A stretch of DNA of 53,418 nt from Pullulanibacillus pueri (GCF_014639255.1 NZ_BMFV01000034.1:1-53418); one strand, 5' to 3'; positions 1-9,111 are shown, counted from the first letter of the stretch. Translations and numbers: made by a program. Notes: generated by a model not told the origin, from the letters alone.

Positions 1-523
1 ACCCTAAAAAGGACAAACAAAAGAGTACAAAAATTTATAAAAAGTCAACTTCAGCAATGGATCGCTAGCCTTCCCAATTATATCAAGGCTTATTTGTCGA
101 TTTCACTCTGCGAAGTTTGAGTTATTATATAATCGTTTTGGCTACCGTAATCTAACTTTATCTATCCCTTAGTATTGTTTTCTCTCTAGGGGAGTCTTCT
201 TTCAGAAAATGATATATGAGAAAGATAAGAAGTAAGGGTGACATTTTTTCATCAAAAAACGTAAGAATTTTGAATTTAACTGTCGCATTCCTTCTATTCC
301 ATGATATTATTAATATTACATAATATATGTTTTTTCGTCATATTCGCTGCTTCTTCTACATATAAGTGGTCGAGTGGACTTTTCACAGAAAACTTGCCAG
401 TGGCAAGCCTTAAAAGGGCGTAGATTTGGATCGCCTCATTGCGCCGAACTGGTTGGATAACTTCTACCAGTGGAAATAAGGACTTATATTGATTTATCGT
501 GGCTGGAATGGAGGACCTTTATA
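1..523. other. Non-coding region upstream of ezrA
   Basis: I see no convincing gene in this stretch. It is AT-rich. A weak sigma-A-like promoter may lie at 270-298 on the + strand (TTGAAT, 17-nt spacer, TCTATT). The last 130 bases are less AT-rich and hold three consecutive hairpins, listed separately. In B. subtilis ezrA lies near braB, hisJ and rpsD; none of these is visible here. Confidence 0.5.
393..471 (+). promoter_or_regulatory. Three-hairpin leader before ezrA
   Basis: Three short inverted repeats follow one another. CTTGCC/GGCAAG (393-407) has a 3-nt loop, GGGCG/CGCCT (416-436) includes one G.U pair, and ACTGGT/ACCAGT (448-471) is a perfect 6-bp stem with a 12-nt loop. They end about 40 nt before the ezrA Shine-Dalgarno and no T-run follows, so they do not look like a terminator. 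They match no riboswitch class I recognise. A structured 5' leader is an inference. Confidence 0.35.
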
Positions 524-2221
524 ATGGTGGCTTATGTCGTTATTGGGCTCATAGTGATTGTCGCTATTGTTGTCATTGTTGGAGCAATCATGCGCAAAAA
601 AATATATAAACAAATTGATCACATTGAATCATGGAAAATAGATATCTTAAACCGTCCGGTGAAAGATGAAATTTCTAAGGTCAAAGAATTGAAAATGGTC
701 GGAGAGACAGAAAAGAAGTTTGAAACCTGGAGACATGATTGGGACGAAATTGTTTCAACAGAACTTCCTTTAGTTGAAGAGAGGCTTTTCGATGCAGAGG
801 AAATGGCGGATAGGTTTCGCTTTGATAAGGCTTCACAGGTTCTCAGTGAATTACAATTGACAATGGAAGACATTGAATTTCGCTTGAAAGAAATGCTAGC
901 AGATTTAAATGTCGTCGTGGAAAGCGATGAAAAAAACCGTAAAGATATTGTGGAAGTCAAGGAACAATTTCATAGCCTAAAGAAGATTTTGATCACGAAT
1001 CGCCCACAATATAAGAAGACCTTGCCATTTGTTGAAGCAAAATTAGAGAAAATCGAAGAGAATTTGACTCTCTTTGAAAAGGAAACAAATGAAGGCAATA
1101 TTATTAATGCTCGGAAGATCCTTTCGGAGACTAAAACGGATATTGAAGCACTCACTGAAACAATGGATATTATACCTAAGCATTATAAGCAAATCACCAA
1201 AGTCATTCCTGGTCAGTTAAAGGAGCTTGAAAGTGGTGTTAAGGAAATGACTGATAGTGGTTATGTTCTTAGTCATTTACAAATTGATGAGCAAATGGTG
1301 GCTATTCGCGATAAACTTCAATTGTTTGAAGAAAAGATGGAGAAGGCTGAATTTAATGAGGTCGAACAAGGCTTAACAGCTATCTTTGAACAATTAGAGG
1401 CACTCTATAATCTCATTGAAAAAGAAGTGGAGAGCAGGCATAAAATTAAGGAACAGGCAGACCTTCTTCGCAATGATTTGCGTATTGTTGGCGAAAAAAT
1501 TGATGATGTGAGCAGTGAAACGGTGATTGTCCAACAAAGTTATCGCATAGATCAAGAGGATTTACGAGAACAAGCAGATATTGATCAATTCTTTGGAAAG
1601 CTTGATGAGGAATTTAATGAGGTTGATGAAATTTTACAAGAAAAAAGAGAAGCCTATAGTATTTTGTTTGAAAAAATCACGGCCATGCGCGAACAGCTTG
1701 ATCATCTGCATGATGATGTGGATGCTTTTAAAGTCAAGCTTAATACCTTAAGAAAAGATGAGATGGTTGCCAAAGATTTACTTAGGGATTTAAAACAACA
1801 ACTTATTGAATCGCGACGAAAGTTACAGAGGAGCAATCTCCCAGGAGTGCCAACGGAATATTTAACCCTTTTAGAGGAAGGCGAGGATGTTCTTTCTGAA
1901 ATCAGTAGTAAACTTGATGAAAAGCCACTTGAGATGCAAACAGTTAAACAACTTCTACCTGAAGCAAAAGAAAAAATAAAGCTCGTTCTCAACAAAACAG
2001 ATGAAATGATTGAATCAGCGGTCTTAACGGAGCAGTTGATTCAGTATGGGAATAGGTATCGAAGCCAAAATCCCATGATTAGTGAGGAATTAAATCGAGC
2101 GGAAGCGTATTTTAGAAGTTATAATTACACGGAAGCCATTGAAATTGCGGCAAGTGCCATTTTCCAAGTCGATAAAACAGTATTGAAAAAGTTCAAGGTT
2201 GAAATTGAAGAGATTAGTTAA
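524..2221 (+). CDS. ezrA: Septation ring formation regulator EzrA
   Basis: EzrA is a membrane-anchored, spectrin-like coiled-coil protein. It restrains FtsZ ring assembly at the poles and links FtsZ to cell-wall synthesis at mid-cell. The ATG at 524 is preferred over an in-frame GTG at 470 because GGAGG (510-514) lies 9 nt upstream, and the resulting 565 aa is close to the 562 aa of the B. subtilis protein. Residues 1-24 form one hydrophobic N-terminal membrane segment followed by basic MRKK. The rest is almost continuous charged heptad-type helix. It stands alone, with a terminator directly after the stop codon. Confidence 0.95.
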   Translation: MVAYVVIGLIVIVAIVVIVGAIMRKKIYKQIDHIESWKIDILNRPVKDEISKVKELKMVGETEKKFETWRHDWDEIVSTELPLVEERLFDAEEMADRFRFDKASQVLSELQLTMEDIEFRLKEMLADLNVVVESDEKNRKDIVEVKEQFHSLKKILITNRPQYKKTLPFVEAKLEKIEENLTLFEKETNEGNIINARKILSETKTDIEALTETMDIIPKHYKQITKVIPGQLKELESGVKEMTDSGYVLSHLQIDEQMVAIRDKLQLFEEKMEKAEFNEVEQGLTAIFEQLEALYNLIEKEVESRHKIKEQADLLRNDLRIVGEKIDDVSSETVIVQQSYRIDQEDLREQADIDQFFGKLDEEFNEVDEILQEKREAYSILFEKITAMREQLDHLHDDVDAFKVKLNTLRKDEMVAKDLLRDLKQQLIESRRKLQRSNLPGVPTEYLTLLEEGEDVLSEISSKLDEKPLEMQTVKQLLPEAKEKIKLVLNKTDEMIESAVLTEQLIQYGNRYRSQNPMISEELNRAEAYFRSYNYTEAIEIAASAIFQVDKTVLKKFKVEIEEIS

Positions 2222-2247
2222 ATCCTCATTTCCGAGGATTTTTCTTT
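2221..2247 (+). terminator. Intrinsic terminator of ezrA
   Basis: The stem AATCCTC/GAGGATT is followed by a T-rich run and starts at the last base of the ezrA stop codon. Confidence 0.8.
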
Positions 2248-2400
2248 TTGTTCAACGTTTTACTTGCTATCGGGAGTCAGAGTCGCTATTGTTTAATGGT
2301 GTAAGTCAGACGTGTAATAATAATGTTTTGCAGTATAAGTCTAAGAGCGACGCCGGGCGTGAGCGCCACGCTATTTATATATAAAGGAGTTGTGTAGCCA

Positions 2401-3546
2401 ATGATTTATTTGGATAATAGTGCCACTACCCCTCCTTATCCCGAGGTATTAGAGACCTATCGTATTGTGTCAGAACGTTTTTTTGCTAATCCTTCCTCTA
2501 TTCATAGGCTAGGAGGGAAGTCAGAGGATTTACTGAACAAATCGAGGCAGCAGGCCGCAGACTTACTAGGGGTTAAGGAAAATGAAGTTATCTTCACTTC
2601 CGGGGGGACTGAAGGGAATAACTTTGCGATTAAAGGAGCCGCGTTAAAATATAGACATCGCGGTCAACATTTGATTACGACAAGAGTAGAGCACCCTGCG
2701 AGTCGAAATGCTTTTGAGCAATTAGAAGCTTTAGGTTTTGAAGTCACCTATTTAGAAGTGGATGAAAACGGGCGGATTTCGGTGGATGATTTTAAAGAAG
2801 CCTTACGTGAGGATACATTGCTTGTTTCAATCATACATGTCAATAATGAATTGGGAACGATTCAACCGGTGAAGGAAATTGGCAAGTTATTGAAATCAAA
2901 GCCGAAGACGCTATTTCATGTGGACCATGTCCAAGGACTTGCAAAGGTACCCTTGAATTTTAAAGAAAGTGGCATTGATCTTTGTACAGTATCAGGTCAT
3001 AAAATTCATGGGCCGAAGGGAACAGGGATACTCTATGTAAGAGAAGGTGTAAGTCTTGAACCTTTACTTGCGGGGGGTGGACAAGAATTTGCTCAAAGGT
3101 CTGGGACCGAAAATTTACCCGCCATTGCCGGTATGGTGAAAGCTTTACGAATCACGATGGAAAAATCACAGAAGGGCATCGCTCAACTTGAGTCTTTAAA
3201 TGCGAAGATACGCGAGGCATTAGAGTCTCATCCCTTGGTGACAATACACTCAAACGCTCAAGAATCAGCTCCGCATATCTTAAATGCTACAGTGAAGGGG
3301 ATCAGGGCTGAGGTTTTGATCCATGCATTAGAAGAGGAAGAGATTTATATTTCCACAAAATCAGCTTGTTCTTCAAAAGATACAGGAGCAAGTGAGATTT
3401 TACTTGCCTGTCACATTCCTGAAGCTGTTGCGAAACAGGCCATTCGAATCAGTATGTCCTTTGAAAATACTGAAGCAGAGATTAATACGTTTATCGCTGC
3501 ATTCAAGAAAAAGGTCGGAGAATTAGAGAAAGTTAGGGAGGCTTAA
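2401..3546 (+). CDS. nifZ: Cysteine desulfurase, NifZ/IscS type (partner of ThiI)
   Basis: This PLP enzyme removes sulfur from L-cysteine as an enzyme-bound persulfide. In Bacillales the copy beside thiI supplies sulfur for 4-thiouridine in tRNA. Visible class-V aminotransferase features are SGGTEGNN (67-74), the His-containing EHP (97-99), the PLP lysine Lys201 in SGHK, RSGTEN (233-238) and the catalytic loop Cys323 in SACSS. The length of 381 aa is normal. The Shine-Dalgarno AAAGGAG lies about 10 nt upstream. Only one base separates its stop from the thiI start, so the two are translationally coupled. A possible promoter with -35 TTGTTT lies near 2289. Confidence 0.93.
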   Translation: MIYLDNSATTPPYPEVLETYRIVSERFFANPSSIHRLGGKSEDLLNKSRQQAADLLGVKENEVIFTSGGTEGNNFAIKGAALKYRHRGQHLITTRVEHPASRNAFEQLEALGFEVTYLEVDENGRISVDDFKEALREDTLLVSIIHVNNELGTIQPVKEIGKLLKSKPKTLFHVDHVQGLAKVPLNFKESGIDLCTVSGHKIHGPKGTGILYVREGVSLEPLLAGGGQEFAQRSGTENLPAIAGMVKALRITMEKSQKGIAQLESLNAKIREALESHPLVTIHSNAQESAPHILNATVKGIRAEVLIHALEEEEIYISTKSACSSKDTGASEILLACHIPEAVAKQAIRISMSFENTEAEINTFIAAFKKKVGELEKVREA

Positions 3547-3547
3547 A

Positions 3548-4744
3548 ATGAATTACGAAACATTAATTATCCGTTATGGTGAGATCGCGCTTAAAGGAAA
3601 GAACAAAAAAAGTTTTTATGACACCCTTTATGATCGTGTAAAGGAACAATTAAAAGGACTGTCAGCGTTAACTATAAAAAAACATTTTGACCATATTGAA
3701 GTCCAACTCAATGGTTTGGATTATCGAACGGTTGCCGATCGCATTAAGCACGTATTTGGTATTCAATCCATTCGAGCGGCGATTATTGTGGATAATGAGC
3801 TGACTTCGTTACAAGAAGGCTCTTTAAAGGTCGTAAAAGATATTGAAGCGGAAGTAAAAACCTTCAAAATATCCGCAAGAAGAAAAAATAAAAAATATCC
3901 AATGAATTCAAAAGAGCTTAATCATGCTCTCGGTTCCTATGTCCTCCAAAATACGGAGAATATCACAGTCGATGTTCATCATCCCGATGTCAATATTCAA
4001 GTGGAAGTGTTAGAAGAAAGCACGCGTATTTATGGCAAGGTCATTAAAGGGGCTGGCGGTCTTCCTGTAGGCTCTGCAGGTAAGGTTATGCTCATGCTTT
4101 CTGGTGGCATCGACAGCCCTGTTGCTGCCTACATGATGATGAAACGTGGAGCCACTATTGAAGCCATTCATTTTCATAGTCCTCCGTATACCAATGATCG
4201 TGCTAAGCAAAAGGTCATTGATCTTGCTGCGACACTTAAAAAGTTTGGCGGTCGGCTCAAGCTTCACGTCGTACCTTTTACTAATGCACAGATTGCTATA
4301 CGCGATTCAATGCCTGATAATTATCGAATGACCATTATGAGAAGAATGATGTTGCGTATTGCTGAACGTTTAGCCATTAAATATGATGCGCTGGCCATTG
4401 CCACAGGTGAAAGCTTAGGTCAGGTGGCTAGTCAAACCCTTGAGAGCATGAACACCATTAACGAGGTCACCAATTTTCCAGTTTTGCGTCCCCTTGTCTC
4501 AACAGATAAAGTGGATATTATTGATATCGCTAAGAAAATTGGCACCTATGATATTTCAATACGTCCTTATGAAGATTGTTGCACACTCTTTTTACCAAGA
4601 GCCCCTAAGACAAAGCCAAAACGTGAGCAGGCCAATCGATTTGAAAAAAGCCTCGCGATTGAAGCTCTTATAGAAGAGGCTTTAGCTGGGGTTGAAACTA
4701 TTGATATTGGGAAAGAAGCAGAAGCTATTGAGGATCTTCTTTAA
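3548..4744 (+). CDS. thiI: tRNA 4-thiouridine sulfurtransferase ThiI
   Basis: ThiI adenylates U8 of tRNA and inserts sulfur to make 4-thiouridine. The order is an N-terminal ferredoxin-like region, a THUMP domain (about 60-165) and a PP-loop ATPase with SGGIDS at 185-190. The conserved EDCCTLF and PRAPKTKP segments follow near residue 345. The protein is 398 aa and has no C-terminal rhodanese domain, as is usual in Bacillus, where persulfide comes from the dedicated desulfurase. Its ATG lies one base after the nifZ stop, so the pair forms a two-gene operon. Confidence 0.95.
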   Translation: MNYETLIIRYGEIALKGKNKKSFYDTLYDRVKEQLKGLSALTIKKHFDHIEVQLNGLDYRTVADRIKHVFGIQSIRAAIIVDNELTSLQEGSLKVVKDIEAEVKTFKISARRKNKKYPMNSKELNHALGSYVLQNTENITVDVHHPDVNIQVEVLEESTRIYGKVIKGAGGLPVGSAGKVMLMLSGGIDSPVAAYMMMKRGATIEAIHFHSPPYTNDRAKQKVIDLAATLKKFGGRLKLHVVPFTNAQIAIRDSMPDNYRMTIMRRMMLRIAERLAIKYDALAIATGESLGQVASQTLESMNTINEVTNFPVLRPLVSTDKVDIIDIAKKIGTYDISIRPYEDCCTLFLPRAPKTKPKREQANRFEKSLAIEALIEEALAGVETIDIGKEAEAIEDLL

Positions 4745-4857
4745 GCTAATGATTTAAGATTGTATTAAGCGTTATTAAAGAAATAATTACCAAAAAGAAA
4801 TATGCATGAACTCTCCCTTCTTGGCAGACTCTATAAGTACACAAGGAGGTGAGAGAC

Positions 4858-5058
4858 ATGGCAGACAACAACAGCAATCAAATCTTAGTTCCTGGCGTTG
4901 AGCAAGCTCTTGATGCAATGAAGCAAGAAATCGCTTCTGAATTTGGTGTACAACTTGGCCCTGACACAACTTCCCGTGCTAACGGTTCTGTCGGTGGTGA
5001 AATCACTAAGCGTCTAGTTGCAACAGCTCAGCAACAACTTGGCGGTAAATCATTCTAA
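4858..5058 (+). CDS. Small acid-soluble spore protein, alpha/beta type
   Basis: This 66-aa DNA-binding protein saturates the spore chromosome and protects it from UV and hydrolysis. Hallmarks are LVPGVEQALDAMKQEIASE, then LGPDTTSRANGSVGGEITKR, which includes the GPR protease site region around Glu-Phe-Gly. The perfect Shine-Dalgarno AAGGAGGT (4843-4850) fixes the ATG at 4858 rather than an in-frame GTG at 4849. It is monocistronic, with a strong terminator after it. Family members beside thiI and an acyl-CoA synthetase are called SspA in B. subtilis. A forespore sigma-G promoter is expected, but I could not place one with confidence. Confidence 0.93.
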   Translation: MADNNSNQILVPGVEQALDAMKQEIASEFGVQLGPDTTSRANGSVGGEITKRLVATAQQQLGGKSF

Positions 5059-5082
5059 TAAAATCTGAATAAGCAATGGCTA

Positions 5083-5115
5083 GGAGAGTGACTTCGTGTC
5101 ACTCTCCGTTTTTGT
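5083..5115 (+). terminator. Intrinsic terminator of the SASP gene
   Basis: A perfect 10-bp stem GGAGAGTGAC/GTCACTCTCC has the loop TTCGT and is followed by GTTTTTG. Confidence 0.93.
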
Positions 5116-5260
5116 GTTTGCAAATATAATTAAAAGATGAAAAGTGCAAGAAAACTGGTACTGTTATTAAGCGATGAAAGATGAGGAATTGAAGGATATT
5201 GCGACGTCAATTCGATCGGCTTTGGCAGCTCATACCTTATTATATTTAGTGTTTAACAAC

Positions 5261-5391
5261 CGCTTCGGCAGAATACTTCGCTTTCCGTGGGCACGGCCTC
5301 AGCTAACTTTGGAGTCAGTTTTTGGTGCTCCAAAGTGGATCTTCGGACACGTGCTGTTCCCACTGGAGTCTGCGTATTCTGCCTACGCTAG
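5261..5391. repeat. Imperfect palindromic repeat block 1
   Basis: The left end carries CGGCAGAATAC then CTTTCCGTGGGCACG. The right end carries GTGCTGTTCCCACTGG then GTATTCTGCC, so the arms are largely inverse copies around a centre near 5325. The centre holds TTTGGAG and CTCCAAA (5309-5333), a perfect 7-bp inverted pair. The style resembles the interspersed GC-rich palindromic repeats common between genes of many Bacillaceae. That resemblance is from memory, not from a search. Confidence 0.6.
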
Positions 5392-5490
5392 GTAAGATGA
5401 TCTGATTTACTTGCAACTAAAGTTAATATTAGCTTAAAAAAAAGCAAAGATGCCCATTCTTTTCTTCAAAAAGCATCGACAGCATGGAAG

Positions 5491-5773
5491 TGGATTGGAG
5501 CAAAAGGCGCTCTGGCTCCTTCGGGAACGGGGCCAGCGTGACTTCACGAATACACTTCGAGTTGTTCCGAGAAAGCTGACGACGAAGCCATACGAGTAGA
5601 CGCAGGAACAGGGGTTTTGTAGTCGTAAATACTAGGGGAAACTCGACTACGCATCCCAAGTTAGCTGAGGCCACTAAGGACGATCGGTTAAAATCGTCAC
5701 GTCCTGTGACAACACCGATCCTGCCTACGTCCTGTGGGCATGAGGAAAGTGAGCGACCTGGAGCGGAAATCCA
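5491..5773. repeat. Interspersed repeat block 2 (GGATTGGAGC ... GGAGCGGAAATCC)
   Basis: The ends GGATTGGAGC and GGAGCGGAAATCC bracket a structured interior. Inside are nested inverted repeats such as ATCGGT/ACCGAT enclosing GTCAC/GTGAC (near 5682-5718). A 14-nt word shared with block 1 (GCCTCAGCTAACTT) appears here in inverse orientation at about 5658-5671. The end sequences match a repeat style I remember from many Bacillus intergenic regions. It has no coding potential I can support. Confidence 0.55.
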
Positions 5774-5777
5774 TCTA

Positions 5778-5799
5778 CCCGTTACATCGCAATCTATAT
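5778..5799 (-). repeat. 22-nt word shared with 21957-21978
   Basis: Read on the minus strand, this begins ATATAGATTGCGATGTAACG. The same 22-nt word, with one mismatch, occurs on the plus strand at 21957-21978. Both copies lie beside a GATTGGAGC-type end, so they appear to belong to the same dispersed repeat family. Confidence 0.65.
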
Positions 5800-5978
5800 G
5801 CATAGCGAGAATCAAGAGAAAATGGCCTCACTTTCCAAGGATTTATTATTGGCTACACTCTTTTGCCTCATTATTAACTAAGGTCTTTTGATTTAAATTA
5901 ATTTTCCAAAAAATATAACTTCAAAAAATGATTGTTGTCTAGTATCATATAGATAAGCTGAAAAAAGGGAGCGGTTAC

Positions 5979-7559
5979 ATGGAAAATCTGATTGCACCTG
6001 AATTCTATAATTTAACGGAAGAAATTGAACAGTTTGCGGGCAAAAATGATAAGAAATTGGCTCTCAAATATGTGGGACCAGCGGGGACAGTTTTGACACT
6101 TACTTATGATCAATTGATTAAGCGAGCAAATAAGCTTGCTAATGGTCTATTGAATTTAGGCTTAGAAAAAGGTGATCGTATCCTGATCATGATGCCGAGG
6201 TCGCTTGATACATATGTTGCTTATATTGCCGCTTTAAAAGCAGGAATGGTGATTGTCCCATCTTCAGAAATGCTGAGACCTAATGATCTGAGCTATCGTC
6301 TGAACCATTCTGAAGCACGAGCCATTATCGCCCATGAAATCTTAACTGAACAGATTGAAATGGCAGATACGGAAGTGGTAGATTTTAAAATTGTTTTAGG
6401 AAAACAGCCTACAGAAGAATGGCTGTCCTTTGAAGATGTGCTTAACCCCGAATCGGATAATTTTACAGCGGCTAAAACGAAAAGTGATGAAATGGCCTTT
6501 ATTTCTTATACATCTGGAACGACAGGGCATCCGAAAGGTGTTGTTCATACCCATAGCTGGGCCTTTGCTCATATTAGAACGACAGCCTCCCAATGGTTAG
6601 ATATTCAGCCCGAAGATACGGTATGGGCTACAGCTGGACCAGGCTGGGCTAAATGGCTGTGGAGTCCTTTTTTAGCGACTTTAGGGTCAGGTGCTACTGG
6701 TTTTCTCTATAACGCGCCCTTTGATCCGGAAAGATATCTGGCCCTTATTCAAGCACATAAAATTAATGTACTCTGTTGTACACCGACAGAATATCGCCTA
6801 ATGGCAAAATCAAATGCTCTCAATGCATACGACTTGAAGCATCTAAGAAGTGCTGTATCGGCTGGGGAGCCTCTTAATCGAGAAGTCATTGATATTTTTC
6901 AGAAACAGTTTAATCTCAATGTTCGTGACGGCTATGGGCAGACTGAAAATACCCTGCTTGTTGGAATTATGAAAGATATGGAATTACGCCCCGGTTCGAT
7001 GGGAAAACCAACACCTGGCAATCGAGTAGAGATCATTACAGAAGACGGCGATGCCGCTGATGTTGGAGAGGTTGGCGATATCGCAGTTCATGTGGATACT
7101 CCGGCTCTATTTAAACGGTATTATAAAGATGAAGAACGGACGAAGAAATCAAGGAGAGGAAATTATTATTTGACTGGTGATCGCGCGAGAAAGGATCAGA
7201 ATGGCTATTTTTGGTTTGAAGGGCGCAGTGATGATATTATTATCAGTTCAGGCTATACCATTGGTCCTTTTGAGGTGGAAGATGCCCTTATTAAGCATCC
7301 GAAGGTCAAGGAGTGTGCCGTTGTCGCCAGTCCGGATCCTGATCGAGGGGCTGTTGTTAAGGCTTTTGTCATCTTGCAGAACCCAAAGGACCAAGAAGAT
7401 TCAACTCTTATAAACGAGCTTCAAGATCATGTAAAAACTCTAACAGCGCCTTATAAGTATCCTCGTAAAATTGAATTTGTTGAAGACTTACCAAAGACAA
7501 CTTCTGGGAAAATTCGTCGTGTGGCATTACGTGACAAAGAGTATAAGGAAAAAGCATAA
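5979..7559 (+). CDS. mbcS: Acyl-CoA synthetase (MbcS/YtcI-like)
   Basis: This ANL-superfamily enzyme activates a carboxylic acid to acyl-AMP and then acyl-CoA. The Bacillus homologue next to sspA is assigned to branched or short-chain acids such as 2-methylbutyrate; that substrate is inference here. Visible motifs are the P-loop YTSGTTGHPKG (about 173-183), GYGQTEN, the TGDRA hinge region and the C-terminal PKTTSGKIRR with the adenylation lysine. The length of 526 aa is typical. AAGGGAGC about 8 nt upstream supports the ATG. It is monocistronic, with a terminator at 7676. Confidence 0.88.
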   Translation: MENLIAPEFYNLTEEIEQFAGKNDKKLALKYVGPAGTVLTLTYDQLIKRANKLANGLLNLGLEKGDRILIMMPRSLDTYVAYIAALKAGMVIVPSSEMLRPNDLSYRLNHSEARAIIAHEILTEQIEMADTEVVDFKIVLGKQPTEEWLSFEDVLNPESDNFTAAKTKSDEMAFISYTSGTTGHPKGVVHTHSWAFAHIRTTASQWLDIQPEDTVWATAGPGWAKWLWSPFLATLGSGATGFLYNAPFDPERYLALIQAHKINVLCCTPTEYRLMAKSNALNAYDLKHLRSAVSAGEPLNREVIDIFQKQFNLNVRDGYGQTENTLLVGIMKDMELRPGSMGKPTPGNRVEIITEDGDAADVGEVGDIAVHVDTPALFKRYYKDEERTKKSRRGNYYLTGDRARKDQNGYFWFEGRSDDIIISSGYTIGPFEVEDALIKHPKVKECAVVASPDPDRGAVVKAFVILQNPKDQEDSTLINELQDHVKTLTAPYKYPRKIEFVEDLPKTTSGKIRRVALRDKEYKEKA

Positions 7560-7898
7560 GGCGCTAAGGTACACACTTTTCTTAAGTATTCCGAATCTCG
7601 CGTCTTTCGTTCCAACAAACGGGGGGTTGGCGAGGCCTTTTGGTAAAAAACATTTTAATGCCCAACTGAATGAGGACCGGGTATGCTTTTACGCCCGGTT
7701 TTTTGTTTTTTATGACTTATGTTTGACAATCATGAGATGAGAAATTTGGCAGTGGTGGGACAAAACCAAGAGCTTTTGACCCGTTTTTCTTAAATTCAAG
7801 CAATAGAAAGAAACGTTAAACAGTGAAAATAATTTTTTTCTGTTTATTTTTTTTTGGCTTGTCGATGATATTAAGGAGTATTTAAGGGGGCCATCATC
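7560..7898. other. Intergenic region between acyl-CoA synthetase and ytfI
   Basis: It holds the terminator at 7676-7710. No gene or other clear signal was found beyond an AT-rich segment leading to the ytfI Shine-Dalgarno. Confidence 0.6.
7676..7710 (+). terminator. Intrinsic terminator downstream of acyl-CoA synthetase
   Basis: The stem ACCGGG/CCCGGT has a 12-nt loop and is followed by a T-rich run. Confidence 0.8.
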
Positions 7899-8576
7899 AT
7901 GAAGCTGCTCGTGATCCTATCCATCGTTGTTCTCTTGATCATCTTATTTCTTTTGCTTGTGATCTTTGCCACTATTAGTATTGCTATTGATGGGCGCGTC
8001 CTCAATACAAAAATAGACTTCAAGGTGACTTTGAAGTGTTTAGGGATACGTTTTTTGTTTATTCAATATCCTAATCCAGATCAACCCATGAGTCTTTTCA
8101 ATAAAGCTATGACGATGTTGGAAAATTGGAGACAACAAAGAAAGGATAACGGACAAGAGCTCCCTATGAATGATCTAGAGCAGTTACTCGAATTGTTTGG
8201 TGCGTTAAAGAACAAACCAACACTGGAAGAACAGATGATTCAATTTTCTATGGACTCCTTAAGGATTAAAGAGATTAAGTGGTATTCAACAATTGGCTTT
8301 GAAGAAGCCGATAAAACAGCGTGGTTAACAGGCGTTCTGTGGACACTCAAGACCACTTTTTTAGGCTTTATACAACATTATTTTTTAAAAAACAAAATGG
8401 ATGCTCCGTCCCTTATTGTTCAACCAGATTATAGCCAAGTGTTCACGTTTAAAACACATTTAACATGCATGATTCAATTTCGGCTCGGGCATGCTATCCG
8501 TACAGCTTATAAGATCGCGAAACAAAGGAAAGGGAGGCAGGAGACATGCCAGAAGAACATCCAATACAAGGTTTAA
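7899..8576 (+). CDS. ytfI: DUF2953 membrane protein YtfI
   Basis: A 225-aa protein with one strong N-terminal membrane helix (about 3-28), followed by a mixed alpha/beta soluble part. It belongs to the DUF2953/YtfI group, which is found beside ytfJ in spore formers and expressed in sporulation in B. subtilis. No catalytic motif is apparent. AAGGGGG (7884-7890), 8 nt upstream, fixes the ATG. Its 3' end overlaps the start of ytfJ by 31 nt, so the two are one operon. Its biochemical role is unknown. Confidence 0.85.
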   Translation: MKLLVILSIVVLLIILFLLLVIFATISIAIDGRVLNTKIDFKVTLKCLGIRFLFIQYPNPDQPMSLFNKAMTMLENWRQQRKDNGQELPMNDLEQLLELFGALKNKPTLEEQMIQFSMDSLRIKEIKWYSTIGFEEADKTAWLTGVLWTLKTTFLGFIQHYFLKNKMDAPSLIVQPDYSQVFTFKTHLTCMIQFRLGHAIRTAYKIAKQRKGRQETCQKNIQYKV

Positions 8577-9037
8577 TGAAAACAGCTTTAGAAAGTCTAC
8601 AGGAAATGACGGATGTTAATACTATTATTGGTGATCCAATTGAAACACCTGATGGTAATGTGATTTTAACTGTATCGAAAGTCGGCTTCGGATTTGCAGC
8701 TGGTGGAAGTGAATTTAAACCCAGTGGAGGCCAAAACGACGATAGCTCTGGTGAGAGTGCCCTCCCTTTTGGTGGGGGAAGTGGTGGAGGTGTCTCAATC
8801 ACCCCAATTGCTTTTCTTATAGTCGGAAGTCAAGGGATTAAGACTATTCATTTGGATAATAGTACGCATATTTATGAAAAATTACTTGATTTAGCTCCGC
8901 AAGCGGTGGATAAAATACAACAGATGCTGACCAAGATGGAAAAGGGGAAAGCTTTAAAAGGCAAAGAAAAAAGCGAAGGCCCACGTGGAGGCGTTCGTCG
9001 TCGGGGGCAGGATCAAGAAGAGGATGAATTTTATTAA
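8546..9037 (+). CDS. ytfJ: GerW family sporulation protein YtfJ
   Basis: A 163-aa member of the GerW/YtfJ family, made in the forespore and linked to spore germination in B. subtilis. Visible features are the N-terminal helix with MPEEHPIQGLMKTALESL, the conserved VGDP-like IGDPIETPDGNVILTVSKV, a Gly-rich loop LPFGGGSGGGVSITPIAFL near residue 75, and a charged basic/acidic tail. There is no signal peptide. It overlaps ytfI, and a hairpin follows the stop codon. Confidence 0.92.
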   Translation: MPEEHPIQGLMKTALESLQEMTDVNTIIGDPIETPDGNVILTVSKVGFGFAAGGSEFKPSGGQNDDSSGESALPFGGGSGGGVSITPIAFLIVGSQGIKTIHLDNSTHIYEKLLDLAPQAVDKIQQMLTKMEKGKALKGKEKSEGPRGGVRRRGQDQEEDEFY

Positions 9038-9038
9038 A

Positions 9039-9067
9039 ATAAGACTCCGGCTAACCGGAGTCTTTGC
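9039..9067 (+). terminator. Hairpin terminator of ytfIJ
   Basis: A perfect 10-bp stem AAGACTCCGG/CCGGAGTCTT has the loop CTAA. The T-run is short, so termination may be incomplete. Confidence 0.7.
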
Positions 9068-9111
9068 GTGTCCCCTTGTTTTTCAGTATGATGGAAGCTG
9101 GAGGGGAATTT

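Larger units (their letters stand above)
5116..5978. other. Repeat-rich intergenic region without a credible gene
   Basis: About 860 bases separate the SASP gene and the acyl-CoA synthetase. Open frames here have no family resemblance and coincide with GC-richer palindromic repeats. Two repeat blocks are listed separately (5261-5391 and 5491-5773). The final 100 bases are AT-rich and lead to the Shine-Dalgarno of the next gene. Confidence 0.6.

Noticed and set aside
4800..4857. Sigma-G promoter for the SASP gene
   Set aside because: GCATG and later segments do not give both boxes at acceptable spacing.
5174..5395. 73-codon open frame after the SASP gene
   Set aside because: It lies mostly within a palindromic repeat, has no Shine-Dalgarno and no family resemblance.
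5429..5815. 128-codon open frame on the minus strand
   Set aside because: It coincides with interspersed repeat block 2; its composition reflects the repeat rather than coding selection.
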